52,864 nucleotides of DNA, from assembly GCF_030769565.1 (NCBI RefSeq), contig NZ_JAVCAP010000021.1:1-52864 (forward strand). The letters are read 5' to 3'. The notes beneath the pieces were generated by a model. The model did no database searches, had not been told where the DNA came from, and worked only from the letters and a program-made list of their open reading frames with translations. Made by a program: the position numbers and the translations under genes. This document shows, piece by piece, positions 10,597 to 18,895 of the stretch. Every line of letters starts with the position of its first letter. The stretch's first letter is position 1. Source of the DNA: Methylophilus aquaticus (GTDB lineage Bacteria; Pseudomonadota; Gammaproteobacteria; Burkholderiales; Methylophilaceae).

Positions 10597-11401
10597 CACT
10601 ATCCGCGTACTGGTTCTCGCTGACAGGATACTCGCCGAATATCTGTCTGGTGGGCCGCGTCCACACCGTCAGGTTGTGCAGCAAGCATTTTCTGGCACCG
10701 AGCCGCAATATTTTCAGGTTGCCATGCTGTCCTTGCTATCACAATTGCCGGCCAGCCGCTGGCAGCGCATTGCCGTGTATCTGGCTGACCGACATGTACA
10801 TATGATGGTGTTGCCCGAGCCGCCAATGGCTTTGAGCGCTGCTGATAAAGAGGCTTATGCGCTTGCGATGCTGGCACAAACCTATGGCGAAGAAGCGCGC
10901 CAATGGCCCTTCCGCATGCAGGATCACCGTCTGCCATCGCCTGCTCTACTCACCGCGATCCCGCTGCTGGGGCAGCATACGCGTTCGGCAGCGCAGGCAA
11001 TGACGCTATTCGGTCAGCCCAGGTGGCTGCAGCACACCATACAACCCTATGTCGGTGCATTATTAACGCACAGCCGGCTGCCGGAGGAGGGCTCTGTCGT
11101 GATTGCCGAGCAAGGTCTGGTTAGGCTGTTGCATGTCAAGCATCGGCGTGTCTTGCATGCTGCACATTGGTCTGGCGATGTGCAGGATAGTGCATCTATT
11201 GCGGATTGGTTGATGCGCGAGCGCACCTTGCTGGCGAGCGAGGATAGCCCTTGCTGCTGGTTGGCTGAAACTACGCACCGGCGCGCGCAGCAGGCCGGAC
11301 AGGCTTTGTCCACACGTCTGCAAGGCATACAGCGCCTGCAATGGCTGTCGCCTGTACGGGCGGTCACTGGTTTGTGGCAGGAGGTGGCACATGTGGCGTA
11401 A
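10577..11401 (+). CDS. PilM/MshI/GspL-cytoplasmic-domain-like assembly protein
   Basis: This 274-residue protein has no signal peptide or membrane segment and no motif that I can name with certainty. Its position directly after the ATPase and before a PilN-like protein is where PilM, MshI or the cytoplasmic part of GspL is found, so that role is inferred from context. Those proteins have an actin-like fold and connect the ATPase to the inner-membrane complex. The start is GTG, supported by AGGAGA six bases upstream, giving a 20-base overlap with gspE. Confidence 0.55.
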   Translation: MSPLWPSTIRVLVLADRILAEYLSGGPRPHRQVVQQAFSGTEPQYFQVAMLSLLSQLPASRWQRIAVYLADRHVHMMVLPEPPMALSAADKEAYALAMLAQTYGEEARQWPFRMQDHRLPSPALLTAIPLLGQHTRSAAQAMTLFGQPRWLQHTIQPYVGALLTHSRLPEEGSVVIAEQGLVRLLHVKHRRVLHAAHWSGDVQDSASIADWLMRERTLLASEDSPCCWLAETTHRRAQQAGQALSTRLQGIQRLQWLSPVRAVTGLWQEVAHVA

Positions 11402-11960
11402 TTCCTTATTCGCATTCGAGTTCGCGCAGCCGCCTTTTGCCTGGCGACGGCTAACGGCCATTGGACTGTTATTGCTGATGCTGGCCTGTTTCTCGCTGGC
11501 ATGTGTATGGCAAGTGCAGGCCACCCGCGAGCATGCTGTGAACACGTTGCAACAGCAAGTGGCGCAATTAATGCAGCAACAGTCAGCTACACAGGGCCGA
11601 CACCCGATATTGGCCAAACATACAGAGGCCAAACAACAAAAGGCCAGTTTGACCGAGGCGCAAAAACAGGAAGCCAGAAAAATGGCAAGTTTGTTAACCA
11701 TCCGCTGGTTTGATTTGTTGCAGGTGCTTGAAGCACGGCAAACCCGGCAAGTTTCCTTGTTGCAACTGGTGCCTGATGCTGGTCGAGGCTATTTTGTACT
11801 GACAGGCGAAGCTGAAAATTATCAGACCCTGTTGCAGTATGTTGGCAGCTTGCAGCAAGCCGCGGCATTGCGCGAGGTGCACTTGCAAAAACATCAGGTA
11901 AATGAAGCGCATCCGCAACGCCCGGTCGTATTTGAAGTACAGGGGGGCTGGCAGCCATGA
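11391..11960 (+). CDS. PilN/GspL-like inner-membrane assembly protein
   Basis: The 189-residue protein has a cytoplasmic N-terminus of about 20 residues, a single membrane segment at about 23-42 (LTAIGLLLLMLACFSLACVW) and a periplasmic coiled-coil rich in Gln (45-95). A small alpha/beta domain follows, with FVLTGEAENYQTLLQYVGSL. This is the PilN or GspL C-terminal architecture. AGGAGG six bases before the ATG is an excellent ribosome-binding site. It overlaps both neighbours, as pilM-pilN-pilO genes usually do. It would pair with the next protein in the inner-membrane ring. Assignment rests on architecture and context. Confidence 0.65.
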   Translation: MWRNSLFAFEFAQPPFAWRRLTAIGLLLLMLACFSLACVWQVQATREHAVNTLQQQVAQLMQQQSATQGRHPILAKHTEAKQQKASLTEAQKQEARKMASLLTIRWFDLLQVLEARQTRQVSLLQLVPDAGRGYFVLTGEAENYQTLLQYVGSLQQAAALREVHLQKHQVNEAHPQRPVVFEVQGGWQP

Positions 11961-12580
11961 ATCCTCTGCAAACTGCCTTGGGGTCACAGTGGATATGGTG
12001 GGTACGCCGTGTCAGTCATGTGGTGGGGTGGGTGCCATTGGTGGCGCTGATGTTATGCCTGATCGTCGGTTTCAACCTTGCGCAGCAAACAGCCGCTTAC
12101 CGCCTGCAGGCGTTCCATTTGCAGCAGCAACGCCAGCAATTGACTCGCCAGTTGGAACAAAAAGACGCTATAGCAGCCCCCCCGCAAACCGGGGAGCCAG
12201 AGGCTGCAGACCTGCCAGTCAGTGAAGAGGCGCAGATGGCTTTGCTACTTGCACAGATGCCAGCGGTCAACGAGTTATCTGCCCGCATGTTGCAGATTGC
12301 TGCATTGGCACACAAGCACCATATTCCGCTCAATGTTGGTGATTATCAATGGCAGCCAGCCACTACCTACAAGGCCAGCCACATTCAGCAGTTTGACATG
12401 CGCTTTATGATTCAGACTGACTATCTTACTTGTCGACGTTTTGTTGCAGATATACTGCAGCGCTACCCGTCTATGGCGCTTTCAGGCTTGGAGTTACGCA
12501 AAAACGACACGCTACAACCAACCATTGAAGCCACCTTGACATTCTCGGTATTAATGAGAGACCTCGATGCAACCCGCTAA
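11957..12580 (+). CDS. PilO/GspM-like inner-membrane assembly protein
   Basis: The 207-residue protein has one N-terminal membrane segment at about residues 22-42 (VVGWVPLVALMLCLIVGFNL), a coiled-coil at 45-75 (QQQRQQLTRQLEQK), a proline-containing linker and a C-terminal alpha/beta domain. The segment FDMRFMIQTDYLTCRRFVADIL resembles the PilO/GspM core. It would form a heterodimer with the upstream PilN-like protein. It starts in an ATGA overlap with that gene and overlaps the next by 14 bases. Confidence 0.65.
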   Translation: MNPLQTALGSQWIWWVRRVSHVVGWVPLVALMLCLIVGFNLAQQTAAYRLQAFHLQQQRQQLTRQLEQKDAIAAPPQTGEPEAADLPVSEEAQMALLLAQMPAVNELSARMLQIAALAHKHHIPLNVGDYQWQPATTYKASHIQQFDMRFMIQTDYLTCRRFVADILQRYPSMALSGLELRKNDTLQPTIEATLTFSVLMRDLDATR

Positions 12581-13205
12581 AGCCATCAGTCCATCCATTA
12601 CGCAATCCGCCAGTCAAGGCTGGTGGTTGTGGGGGGGGCTGCTCGTCACATTGGGGCTGGTCTATTGGGTTAGCCAGATACCGGATGATGCGCCGGAAGC
12701 AGACGATATTGTCATGCGTCGCCCGGCCAGCGACAGTCAGGCCACTACTGAAAGTGTGAAGGCGACAGGCGCTGAACCATCCGCAGCTGTGCCAGCGTCG
12801 CCAGTGACCAAGACCGGGTTTGTCTGGCAACGTCCTGCGATTGCGCCCAAAACCCGCCATGCCTTATTTGCGGCCCATGAGTGGTTGCCACCGCCGGTAA
12901 AAGCTGCGCCGCCACCGCCGCCAGTCGCCCCACCGGTGCCCTTTGCGTATATAGGCAGTATGGAAGAGATGCCTGAAGGCCACACAGTGATACTGATGCA
13001 GCAAAAGAAACTGTTGATGCCGAGGATGGGCACGCAGGTGACGCCGCAGTGGCGCCTTGACCGTGAAGATGCGCAGTCTGTGTATTTTACTTACCTTCCT
13101 CTGAATCAGCCCAAGTTGTTGAGCAAAACTGGCAAGCTTGTCGTTTCGCGTACACAGACAACCGACCCCTACGAAAGTAACGCATCAGAAATGGCCAATC
13201 AATGA
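12567..13205 (+). CDS. PilP/GspC/MshK-like periplasmic assembly protein
   Basis: This 212-residue protein has one N-terminal membrane helix (about 17-35, WWLWGGLLVTLGLVYWV), a long flexible linker rich in Ala, Pro and Thr, and a small beta domain from about residue 125. That domain holds PFAYIGSMEEMPEGHTVILM, which resembles the homology-region domain of PilP and GspC that touches the secretin. It would link the inner-membrane complex to the secretin encoded next. The ATG overlaps the upstream gene by 14 bases, with GAGAG upstream. The specific family cannot be fixed by eye. Confidence 0.6.
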   Translation: MQPAKAISPSITQSASQGWWLWGGLLVTLGLVYWVSQIPDDAPEADDIVMRRPASDSQATTESVKATGAEPSAAVPASPVTKTGFVWQRPAIAPKTRHALFAAHEWLPPPVKAAPPPPPVAPPVPFAYIGSMEEMPEGHTVILMQQKKLLMPRMGTQVTPQWRLDREDAQSVYFTYLPLNQPKLLSKTGKLVVSRTQTTDPYESNASEMANQ

Positions 13206-15289
13206 TCAAAAATATAGCCATCACATCCTTTTTATGGCCTCGCCCCTGGATTTATTCGACGATTTGTTCGGCATGGATACGATCCAATGCAATGGCCTTG
13301 TCTACCTTGCTAATGCTGTCTGCTTGCAGTAGCTACCCTTGGCAGAAAACACCAGAATTGTCGCCCGAGGGTAAAGTGCACATGCTGGCCAAAGAGGTGG
13401 CCGAGCATCCTGGTGATGTGGCATTACGCAACCGCTGGTATCGTGAACGTGAAAATACCATTAATGATTTGTCGCGTGATGCCGAGGCTGCTGATGCACG
13501 CGGAGACATTGCTGTTGCCAAAGAGATTTATGCCCGGATTTTGACACTGGATCCAAATAATCGTAAAGCGGCCGATTACGGTAATCTCAATATGCGTGAA
13601 CAAGCCCTGAATAAGCAGATAGAAAATGCCAAACGACAACTTGATCAACCCAAACAAGCGCAGAAAATAGTACGTGATGTTCTACTGGAACGTCCTGCCA
13701 ATGCCGAGGCCAAGGCACTTGAAAGCAAACTGGTCGGCATGGATACGCGAGCCCGTACCGCCCTGCCGCAATTGAAAAGCAACATGAGCAAGCCGGTTTC
13801 GCTTGAGTTGCGTGACGCCAATTTGAAAGTGGTGTTTGAAGCGCTGTCACGTGCGACCGGCATCAACTTCGTTTTGGATAAAGATATCAAACCCGAAAGC
13901 AAGGCCTCGGTATTTGTGAAGAAAATGCCAGTGGAAGATGCCATTGACATGGTGCTTGCCAGCAATGGCATGCAAAAGAAAGTGCTGTCACCCAACAGTG
14001 TGCTGGTGTACCCGGCCACACAACAAAAAAACAAAGACTATCAGGATCTGCTGATCCGCAATTTCTATTTCTCCAATACCACAGCCAAGCAGTGTGCCGA
14101 TATGTTGCGTACTATCCTCAAAATTAAAGACATTTATGTGGATGAGCGTCTGAACATGCTGGTCATACGTGATCGTCCGGAAGTGCTGATTCTGGCTGAA
14201 AAAATGATCAGAGCACAAGACTTGGCCGACCCTGAAGTGATGCTTGAAATTGAGGTGCTTGAAATCACTCGCAACAAGTTGCAACAATTGGGGATCACTT
14301 ATCCCACGAGTTTAACCGTGCTTAACAGTCCGTTGACACTGGAGACTATTCAGGCAATCAAGTCCAGTACTATCGGGGTGAGCCCGGCGCCAGGTGTGCA
14401 ATTTAAAACCACGGACAGTGATTTGAATTTATTGTCCAACCCTCGCATTCGGGTCAAAAACAATGAAAAAGCCAAGGTTGTGGTGGGCAACAAAGTACCC
14501 GTGATTACCACCAATACCACCGCCAATGTTGGCACCTCTGAAAGTGTTTCGTATATTGATGTTGGCCTGAAACTGGATGTGGAACCCAAGATTATGCTGG
14601 ATGACTTTATCAGTATTAAAGTCAGTCTGGAGGTGAGTTCGCTCGGCGAAGCAATCACGCTGAGCAATAACTCCAAGGTATATAACATTGGCACCCGTAA
14701 CGCCAGCACAGTATTACGCCTCAAACATGGTGAAACACAAATTCTGGCAGGCTTGATTCAGGATTCGGAGCGGAAAAACGCCAATAAAGTCCCCGGTTTG
14801 GGTGAGATCCCACTGTTGGGGCGTTTGTTTTCCAATAATTCGGATGAAAAAAACAAAACAGAAATTGTGTTAGCGATTACGCCTAAAATTATCAGCAACG
14901 TCAGTTTGCCCGAGGCGAGTTTCTCTGAATACTGGAGTGGGACCGATAGTGTGATCTCTGACAAGCCTATGTTAAACAACACGCCCGCGCCAGCGGCTCC
15001 GGCAAACCGCATGCAGGAAATACGTGATTTGCAATCGCAACGCAGGCGTGAGTTGAATAATGCAGCCGAAACACTGGAGCCTGCGGTGGTGGATCAGAAC
15101 AGCACTGCTGATCCGGCATCCAGTGCACCGTCTGCCAATACGGACCCCCAGGCTTCACAAGCCACTTCTGACAACTCGGCCCCTGTGAATAACGAAATCG
15201 CATCACCCTCAGATACCCCTGCGACCAACGCCTTGGAAACAGAGCAATTGCCAGCGTCCAAACTGGTGGAGCCTGTGGTGATTCCATAA
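13202..15289 (+). CDS. Outer-membrane secretin with N-terminal TPR-like region (GspD/MshL-like lipoprotein)
   Basis: The 695-residue protein is the outer-membrane channel of the system. A probable lipobox LSAC places the lipid-modified cysteine at residue 42. Residues 50-185 are helical and TPR-like (DARGDIAVAKEIYARILTLD). From about 199 there is an STN/N0 domain, then an N1-like domain, and the secretin core runs to about 565. The secretin signature VPGLGEIPLLGRLF is near residue 530, followed by TEIVLAITPKII. The tail (590-695) is low in complexity, rich in Ala, Ser, Asn and Pro. The start overlaps the previous stop; an internal ATG at 13292 would give a shorter signal peptide. The TPR fusion is unlike classical GspD. 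Confidence 0.88.
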   Translation: MIKNIAITSFLWPRPWIYSTICSAWIRSNAMALSTLLMLSACSSYPWQKTPELSPEGKVHMLAKEVAEHPGDVALRNRWYRERENTINDLSRDAEAADARGDIAVAKEIYARILTLDPNNRKAADYGNLNMREQALNKQIENAKRQLDQPKQAQKIVRDVLLERPANAEAKALESKLVGMDTRARTALPQLKSNMSKPVSLELRDANLKVVFEALSRATGINFVLDKDIKPESKASVFVKKMPVEDAIDMVLASNGMQKKVLSPNSVLVYPATQQKNKDYQDLLIRNFYFSNTTAKQCADMLRTILKIKDIYVDERLNMLVIRDRPEVLILAEKMIRAQDLADPEVMLEIEVLEITRNKLQQLGITYPTSLTVLNSPLTLETIQAIKSSTIGVSPAPGVQFKTTDSDLNLLSNPRIRVKNNEKAKVVVGNKVPVITTNTTANVGTSESVSYIDVGLKLDVEPKIMLDDFISIKVSLEVSSLGEAITLSNNSKVYNIGTRNASTVLRLKHGETQILAGLIQDSERKNANKVPGLGEIPLLGRLFSNNSDEKNKTEIVLAITPKIISNVSLPEASFSEYWSGTDSVISDKPMLNNTPAPAAPANRMQEIRDLQSQRRRELNNAAETLEPAVVDQNSTADPASSAPSANTDPQASQATSDNSAPVNNEIASPSDTPATNALETEQLPASKLVEPVVIP

Positions 15290-15807
15290 TGCGGTTTTCG
15301 GTACAGGCCATGCAGATGAGGGCAGTCTCAAGTGGAGGGTTTACCCTGGTGGAAATCATGGTATCCCTGGCCATTATTGGGGTGATGGCGAGTGTGGCCA
15401 TGCCCATGATACAAGTGACCATACAGCGACAAAAGGAGCAACAGCTCCGCGAACATCTGCGCGAAATTCGCCATGCCATTGATGCCTATAAAAAAGCGGC
15501 GGATGACGGGCGCATCAAGAAAAATACGGATGCGAGTGGTTACCCGCCAGACTTGCAGGTGCTGGTCGATGGCGTGGATGACATCAAGGATGTGAAACAC
15601 AAGCGTCTGCGTTTTTTAAGACAGATTCCTTATGATCCGGTATTGCCAGCCAGCCAGCGTAAAAGCACCGGTGCTGGTGGCTCAGATTGGGGACTGCGCA
15701 GTTATGATAGCCCGCCAGATCAGCCTCGGTATAGTCAGGATGTGTATGACGTGTATTCACAAAGCCCGCAAGTCGGCTTGAATGGCGTGCCTTATGCGCA
15801 ATGGTAA
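15289..15807 (+). CDS. Minor pseudopilin, GspG-like (first of three)
   Basis: The 172-residue protein has an 18-residue leader, MRFSVQAMQMRAVSSGG on its N side, and a cleavage site before FTLVEIMVSLAIIGVMASVA; Glu5 is present. A charged helix follows (REHLREIRHAIDAYKKAAD), then a C-terminal region with IPYDPV resembling pseudopilins. The start ATG shares one base with the TAA stop of the secretin gene (TAATG). It ends in Y-A-Q-W, and the next gene begins inside that codon group. It would form part of the pseudopilus or its tip. Confidence 0.85.
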   Translation: MRFSVQAMQMRAVSSGGFTLVEIMVSLAIIGVMASVAMPMIQVTIQRQKEQQLREHLREIRHAIDAYKKAADDGRIKKNTDASGYPPDLQVLVDGVDDIKDVKHKRLRFLRQIPYDPVLPASQRKSTGAGGSDWGLRSYDSPPDQPRYSQDVYDVYSQSPQVGLNGVPYAQW

Positions 15808-16204
15808 TGTTTCTATCCTCGTGAAGCGCCCCTCTCGCCACCGGGGATTTACCCTGATGGAACTGCTGGTGGTGCTGTCTATTCTGGCCTTGCTGCTATC
15901 ACTGGCGGTGCCGCGCTATTTTTCGAGTGTGCAGCGTGCCAAAGAGCAGGCCCTCAAGCAGCAACTCACCACCACGCGCAAAGCACTGGATGCGTATTAT
16001 GCCGATCAGGGGCAATATCCCGACACTTTGCAAGATCTGGTCAGTAAGCATTATCTGGACAAAATGCCGTGGGATCCGATTGCAGAAAGCAATGAAACCT
16101 GGGTAATTAATCCGCCAGAATTGCCGCTCACCGGTGGTGTGTACAACTTGCACAGTGGTGCGGCAGACCAGGCCAAAGATGGCAGCAATTATGCGGACTG
16201 GTAG
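15794..16204 (+). CDS. Minor pseudopilin, GspG-like (second of three)
   Basis: The protein starts MRNGNVSILVKRPSRHRG and is cut before FTLMELLVVLSILALLLSLA, with Glu5 present. It then has the usual helix (QALKQQLTTTRKALDAYYAD) and the GspG-like segment LVSKHYLDKMPWDPI. Length is 136 residues with the chosen start. The ATG at 15794 lies within the end of the previous gene; an ATG at 15782 would add four residues. The ATG at 15794 is favoured because the third pseudopilin gene starts at exactly the same relative place, inside the TATGC of the upstream Tyr-Ala codons. Confidence 0.85.
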   Translation: MRNGNVSILVKRPSRHRGFTLMELLVVLSILALLLSLAVPRYFSSVQRAKEQALKQQLTTTRKALDAYYADQGQYPDTLQDLVSKHYLDKMPWDPIAESNETWVINPPELPLTGGVYNLHSGAADQAKDGSNYADW

Positions 16205-16712
16205 AGTGTGTGATTTGGCCGCGGCGGCTCACCGGCAGGACGGATTTTCGTATATTGGAGTATTGATTACGCTGGCGATTGCGGCGATTGGCATGACCGG
16301 GGCCACCATGCTGTGGCAACACCAGGCACAGCGGATCAATGAGGCCCTGCTGCTGGAAACCGGCGAAGCGTATCGCCTGGCGATTGGTCGTTATTACGAG
16401 GCCAGTCCTGGGCCGGTTAAACAATATCCACAAAGTCTGGATGTATTACTGGAGGATCGCCGGTTTCCGTTAGCCAAAAGGCATTTGCGCAGAATACTGC
16501 CGGATCCCTTTTATCCGCGTCGGCCAATAGGAGTGATTCAACGTGACGGCAGGATTGTGGGCGTATTCAGCCAGTCAGAACTGGCGCCGATTCGTAAAAG
16601 CGGGTATCAGGAGTTTCAGGAAAGCTTTAAAAACGCCAAACACTACAAGCAATGGCAGTTTATCTATGAACCGAATACGCTGACTACCCTCGAAGACAGC
16701 TTATTCAACTAA
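16191..16712 (+). CDS. Minor pseudopilin lacking Glu5 (third of three)
   Basis: The protein begins MRTGRVCDLAAAAHRQDG and is probably cut before FSYIGVLITLAIAAIGMTG. Position 5 of the mature protein is Gly instead of Glu, a feature known from tip pseudopilins such as GspK. The rest (173 residues in total) includes QYPQSLDVLLEDRRF and RRILPDPFYPR, resembling GspG-like minor pilins. The ATG at 16191 overlaps the previous gene by 14 bases; an earlier ATG at 16134 would lengthen the leader by 19 residues. It ends the operon and overlaps the convergent transglycosylase gene by a few bases, with no terminator between. Confidence 0.78.
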   Translation: MRTGRVCDLAAAAHRQDGFSYIGVLITLAIAAIGMTGATMLWQHQAQRINEALLLETGEAYRLAIGRYYEASPGPVKQYPQSLDVLLEDRRFPLAKRHLRRILPDPFYPRRPIGVIQRDGRIVGVFSQSELAPIRKSGYQEFQESFKNAKHYKQWQFIYEPNTLTTLEDSLFN

Positions 16713-17392
16713 TAGGTGATGGCTTGCTGCGCTGCCAGCTGTTGTTTGAATGCGTGATAATACGCCAGTACTTTAGGCACGTAGCGTCTGGTCTCGGCAA
16801 ATGGAGGAATGCTGTCATGGTGTGTTTTGACTGCATTTGGCCCTGCGTTGTACGCAGCCAGTGCCAATTGCATATCTCCCTTAAACATGGCCAGCAATTG
16901 TTTTAAATAGTGGGCGCCCAGCATCACCTGTTGACTGGCTGACCACTGTTTGAGCGGGACGGTACTTAATCCACGTGCGGTGGCAGGAAGTACCTGCATC
17001 AGCCCATAGGCCCCTTTGGCTGAGACAGCTCGCGGGTTGTAACCAGACTCCACAGCAATCACCGCATGTATCAGTGCGGGCTCTATTTGCGTATCGCGCG
17101 CTGCTGCTGATACTTCTGGCTGGTAGGGAGGAGGGGATGATAAGCGCCAGCGCTTTAATGCCAGGCTTAATTGCGGTTGATCGCTGAGCATGCTTGCATC
17201 TTCCTGATGGTTGCTGATCAACACCTCTTCGCTATCTGTACTGTCCATCCACACCTGTTCGGTGAGCTGGATGATTTCCCCCGGATTGTCTGCATAGACT
17301 GGTTCGGCATGCGCTATCGTTATGCCTGTCAGCCATAAGCATGTAAATAAAGTGAGTGGAGTACAAGTCATCATCGTGAGCCAGCTTGACAT
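16709..17392 (-). CDS. Lytic transglycosylase (SLT domain), periplasmic
   Basis: The 227-residue protein has an N-terminal signal sequence ending near ITIAHA at residue 29. A variable region runs to about 100, then an SLT/goose-lysozyme-like domain covers about 102-215. The catalytic Glu is E115 in AVIAVESGYNPRAVS, followed by the GAYGLMQVLPATA and ALAAYNAGPNAV motifs of family 1 transglycosylases. It cuts peptidoglycan and may open the cell wall for the secretion machine encoded convergently beside it. ATGs at 17371 and 17374 would give a shorter signal peptide. Function is clear; its link to the secretion system is inferred from position. Confidence 0.9.
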   Translation of the reverse strand: MSSWLTMMTCTPLTLFTCLWLTGITIAHAEPVYADNPGEIIQLTEQVWMDSTDSEEVLISNHQEDASMLSDQPQLSLALKRWRLSSPPPYQPEVSAAARDTQIEPALIHAVIAVESGYNPRAVSAKGAYGLMQVLPATARGLSTVPLKQWSASQQVMLGAHYLKQLLAMFKGDMQLALAAYNAGPNAVKTHHDSIPPFAETRRYVPKVLAYYHAFKQQLAAQQAITY

Positions 17393-17787
17393 AAAACTGT
17401 GACAGTTTGATGAGTGCTTGCGCGAACCTATTGAAATCGTGCTAGAGGCTGCTGTGCGTGCATAGCCCGTAGGGCACCTCTAATCATTCAACTTCCGTCG
17501 CGATACTGTGTTGCTCATAAAAAATTTCTCCTTACATCTCCACTATATGCGGCGACTAAATTTTTTAATCGCGCCTCGTCTGGCTTAGCAATTTAAATTA
17601 TCAGAGGCGCCCTGTAGTCATAAAAAAATATGTTTTTTACCTCTGCGGCACAGCCTGATTACAGGCTGTTTAGCGGGCTGAAATGATCCATTGTCATCAA
17701 TCCATCAAACAAATGACATCTGGCAATCATTTTTATGTCACATATATTGCGCACACTTGCCGCAAATTATATGAATGTGGCAAACAC
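17393..17787. other. Intergenic region upstream of the EpsA-like regulator, with an 8-bp hairpin
   Basis: This stretch of about 395 bases separates divergent genes. It contains a perfect inverted repeat, ACAGCCTG (17650-17657) and CAGGCTGT (17662-17669), around an ATTA loop, plus A/T-rich runs with a near-palindrome around 17621-17638. If the regulator started at 17683 the hairpin would sit just before the start codon; with the preferred start at 17788 it lies about 120 bases upstream. No promoter could be assigned with confidence. The 35 codons between 17683 and 17788 look non-coding. Confidence 0.45.
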
Positions 17788-18621
17788 ATGACGACCATCC
17801 TATCGACTCCGCAAGATCAGATTGACCCATGGGAACTGACGCTTAGCGAAGAGCAGCGTCTGGTATTTATGGAGGTGATTGAAGAATCCCTGCGCCTGCA
17901 TCATCGCTCGCATTTCTTTAACTGGCTGCAGCGCGGCTTTCAATATCTGCTGGCGCATGAGGTGGTGATCGTCGGCGTGCGCGGTGTTGAACGTGCCAGT
18001 TACGATTACGAGTATCTCACCTCCAGCCGCTATTTTGCCGACGCGCAATTTGATGCCGTATTGCATGAAGAACATGGTGTCGTCAGTCAAGCCTTTCAAA
18101 AGTGGACCAGATTAGGCGTGCCGGTATTTTGTAACAACCAGGTGCCAGAACTGGATAAAACTAATTTCAGTGTGACGCATGCGGATGAGGGCTTACTACA
18201 GGCTTCAGAGCTCAAAAGCTTTGTGGTGCATGGCTTTGGTGATGAGCACAGCCGTATTGCGACCCTTGTCATGTTTGGCCGTTTAAATTCTCCGGCCAAT
18301 GCCTTGACTGCCCACCTGCTTGAGTTGTTAATGCCCCATTTGCATTGTGCGATTGTTAAAGTCACTGCCAATAAATGTCCCTCTGTGCTGGCGACCACTG
18401 CCCGCAATGGCCGTGTCAAGCCGCTGAGCAAGCGAGAACTCGAAGTGCTGGAGTGGCTGCAAGCCGGTAAGACCAATTGGGAAATTGGCAATATCATGCA
18501 AGTCAGTCCGCTCACGATTAAAAATCATGTACAAAACATACTGCGTAAACTCGACGTAGAAAACCGCAGTCAGGCCGCCAGCAAGGCCCTTAAACTGGGC
18601 TTGATCACCCGCAAGCAATAA
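17788..18621 (+). CDS. LuxR-type transcriptional regulator, EpsA-like (PEP-CTERM/EPS-associated)
   Basis: The protein has an N-terminal sensor-like domain (about residues 15-185) and a C-terminal LuxR helix-turn-helix (about 210-270) with PLSKRELEVLEWLQAGKTNW, VSPLTIKNHVQNILRKL and NRSQAASKALKLGL. The N-terminal segment with LSEEQRLVFMEVIEESLRLHHRSHFFNWLQ resembles EpsA, which controls exopolysaccharide genes in PEP-CTERM-containing betaproteobacteria. I prefer the ATG at 17788 (277 residues), because family members begin near there; a start at 17683 would give 312. There is no receiver domain, so its signal is unknown. It lies just before a PEP-CTERM gene whose upstream region carries repeated CTAGTC sites. 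Confidence 0.75.
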   Translation: MTTILSTPQDQIDPWELTLSEEQRLVFMEVIEESLRLHHRSHFFNWLQRGFQYLLAHEVVIVGVRGVERASYDYEYLTSSRYFADAQFDAVLHEEHGVVSQAFQKWTRLGVPVFCNNQVPELDKTNFSVTHADEGLLQASELKSFVVHGFGDEHSRIATLVMFGRLNSPANALTAHLLELLMPHLHCAIVKVTANKCPSVLATTARNGRVKPLSKRELEVLEWLQAGKTNWEIGNIMQVSPLTIKNHVQNILRKLDVENRSQAASKALKLGLITRKQ

Positions 18622-18646
18622 TCCCGCGCCACATCTGCTGCATACA

Positions 18647-18669
18647 GACTAGTCCGATATGACTAGTCC
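18647..18669 (+). promoter_or_regulatory. Tandem GACTAGTCC motifs upstream of a PEP-CTERM gene
   Basis: Two copies of GACTAGTCC stand at 18647-18655 and 18661-18669, 14 bases apart. Each includes the 8-base palindrome GACTAGTC. Related copies occur upstream of the tpsB, nuclease and exbB-fusion genes. The location between the LuxR regulator and its neighbour suggests an operator, but which protein binds is not shown by sequence. Confidence 0.5.
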
Positions 18670-18741
18670 CCACTCAAATCCCGTCACATTCACTGTTTAC
18701 ACTTAAAAGCTAGAAAACTTTTTAAGTGGCACCGCGCTGTC

Positions 18742-18757
18742 TAGTCTCATCAGACTA
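18742..18757 (+). promoter_or_regulatory. Inverted repeat TAGTCT-CATC-AGACTA
   Basis: TAGTCT (18742-18747) and AGACTA (18752-18757) form a perfect dyad with a four-base spacer, about 140 bases before the PEP-CTERM start. The half-site shares the core of the CTAGTCC motif found 80 bases upstream. The dyad form is what a dimeric LuxR-type regulator would use. Function is inferred. Confidence 0.45.
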
Positions 18758-18895
18758 CGCAAAAAAATAATGATGTCACGCTGAGGCCGCAATATTCTCG
18801 TGGTAATGCGTTTCAAAGAATTTCTCGGCATTCGTTGAGTTTGCTCTTTCATTTTTGGTAATTAATCTTTTGGTAATAAATTCTAGGAGAAGTAT

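Noticed and set aside
17683-17787. Extra 35-residue N-terminus for the LuxR regulator
   Set aside because: The peptide lacks similarity to the family start, has no good ribosome-binding site and includes sequence that looks non-coding.
18727-18741. Possible sigma-54 promoter TGGCAC before the PEP-CTERM gene
   Set aside because: The -12 element is TGTC instead of TTGC, so the match is too weak to call.
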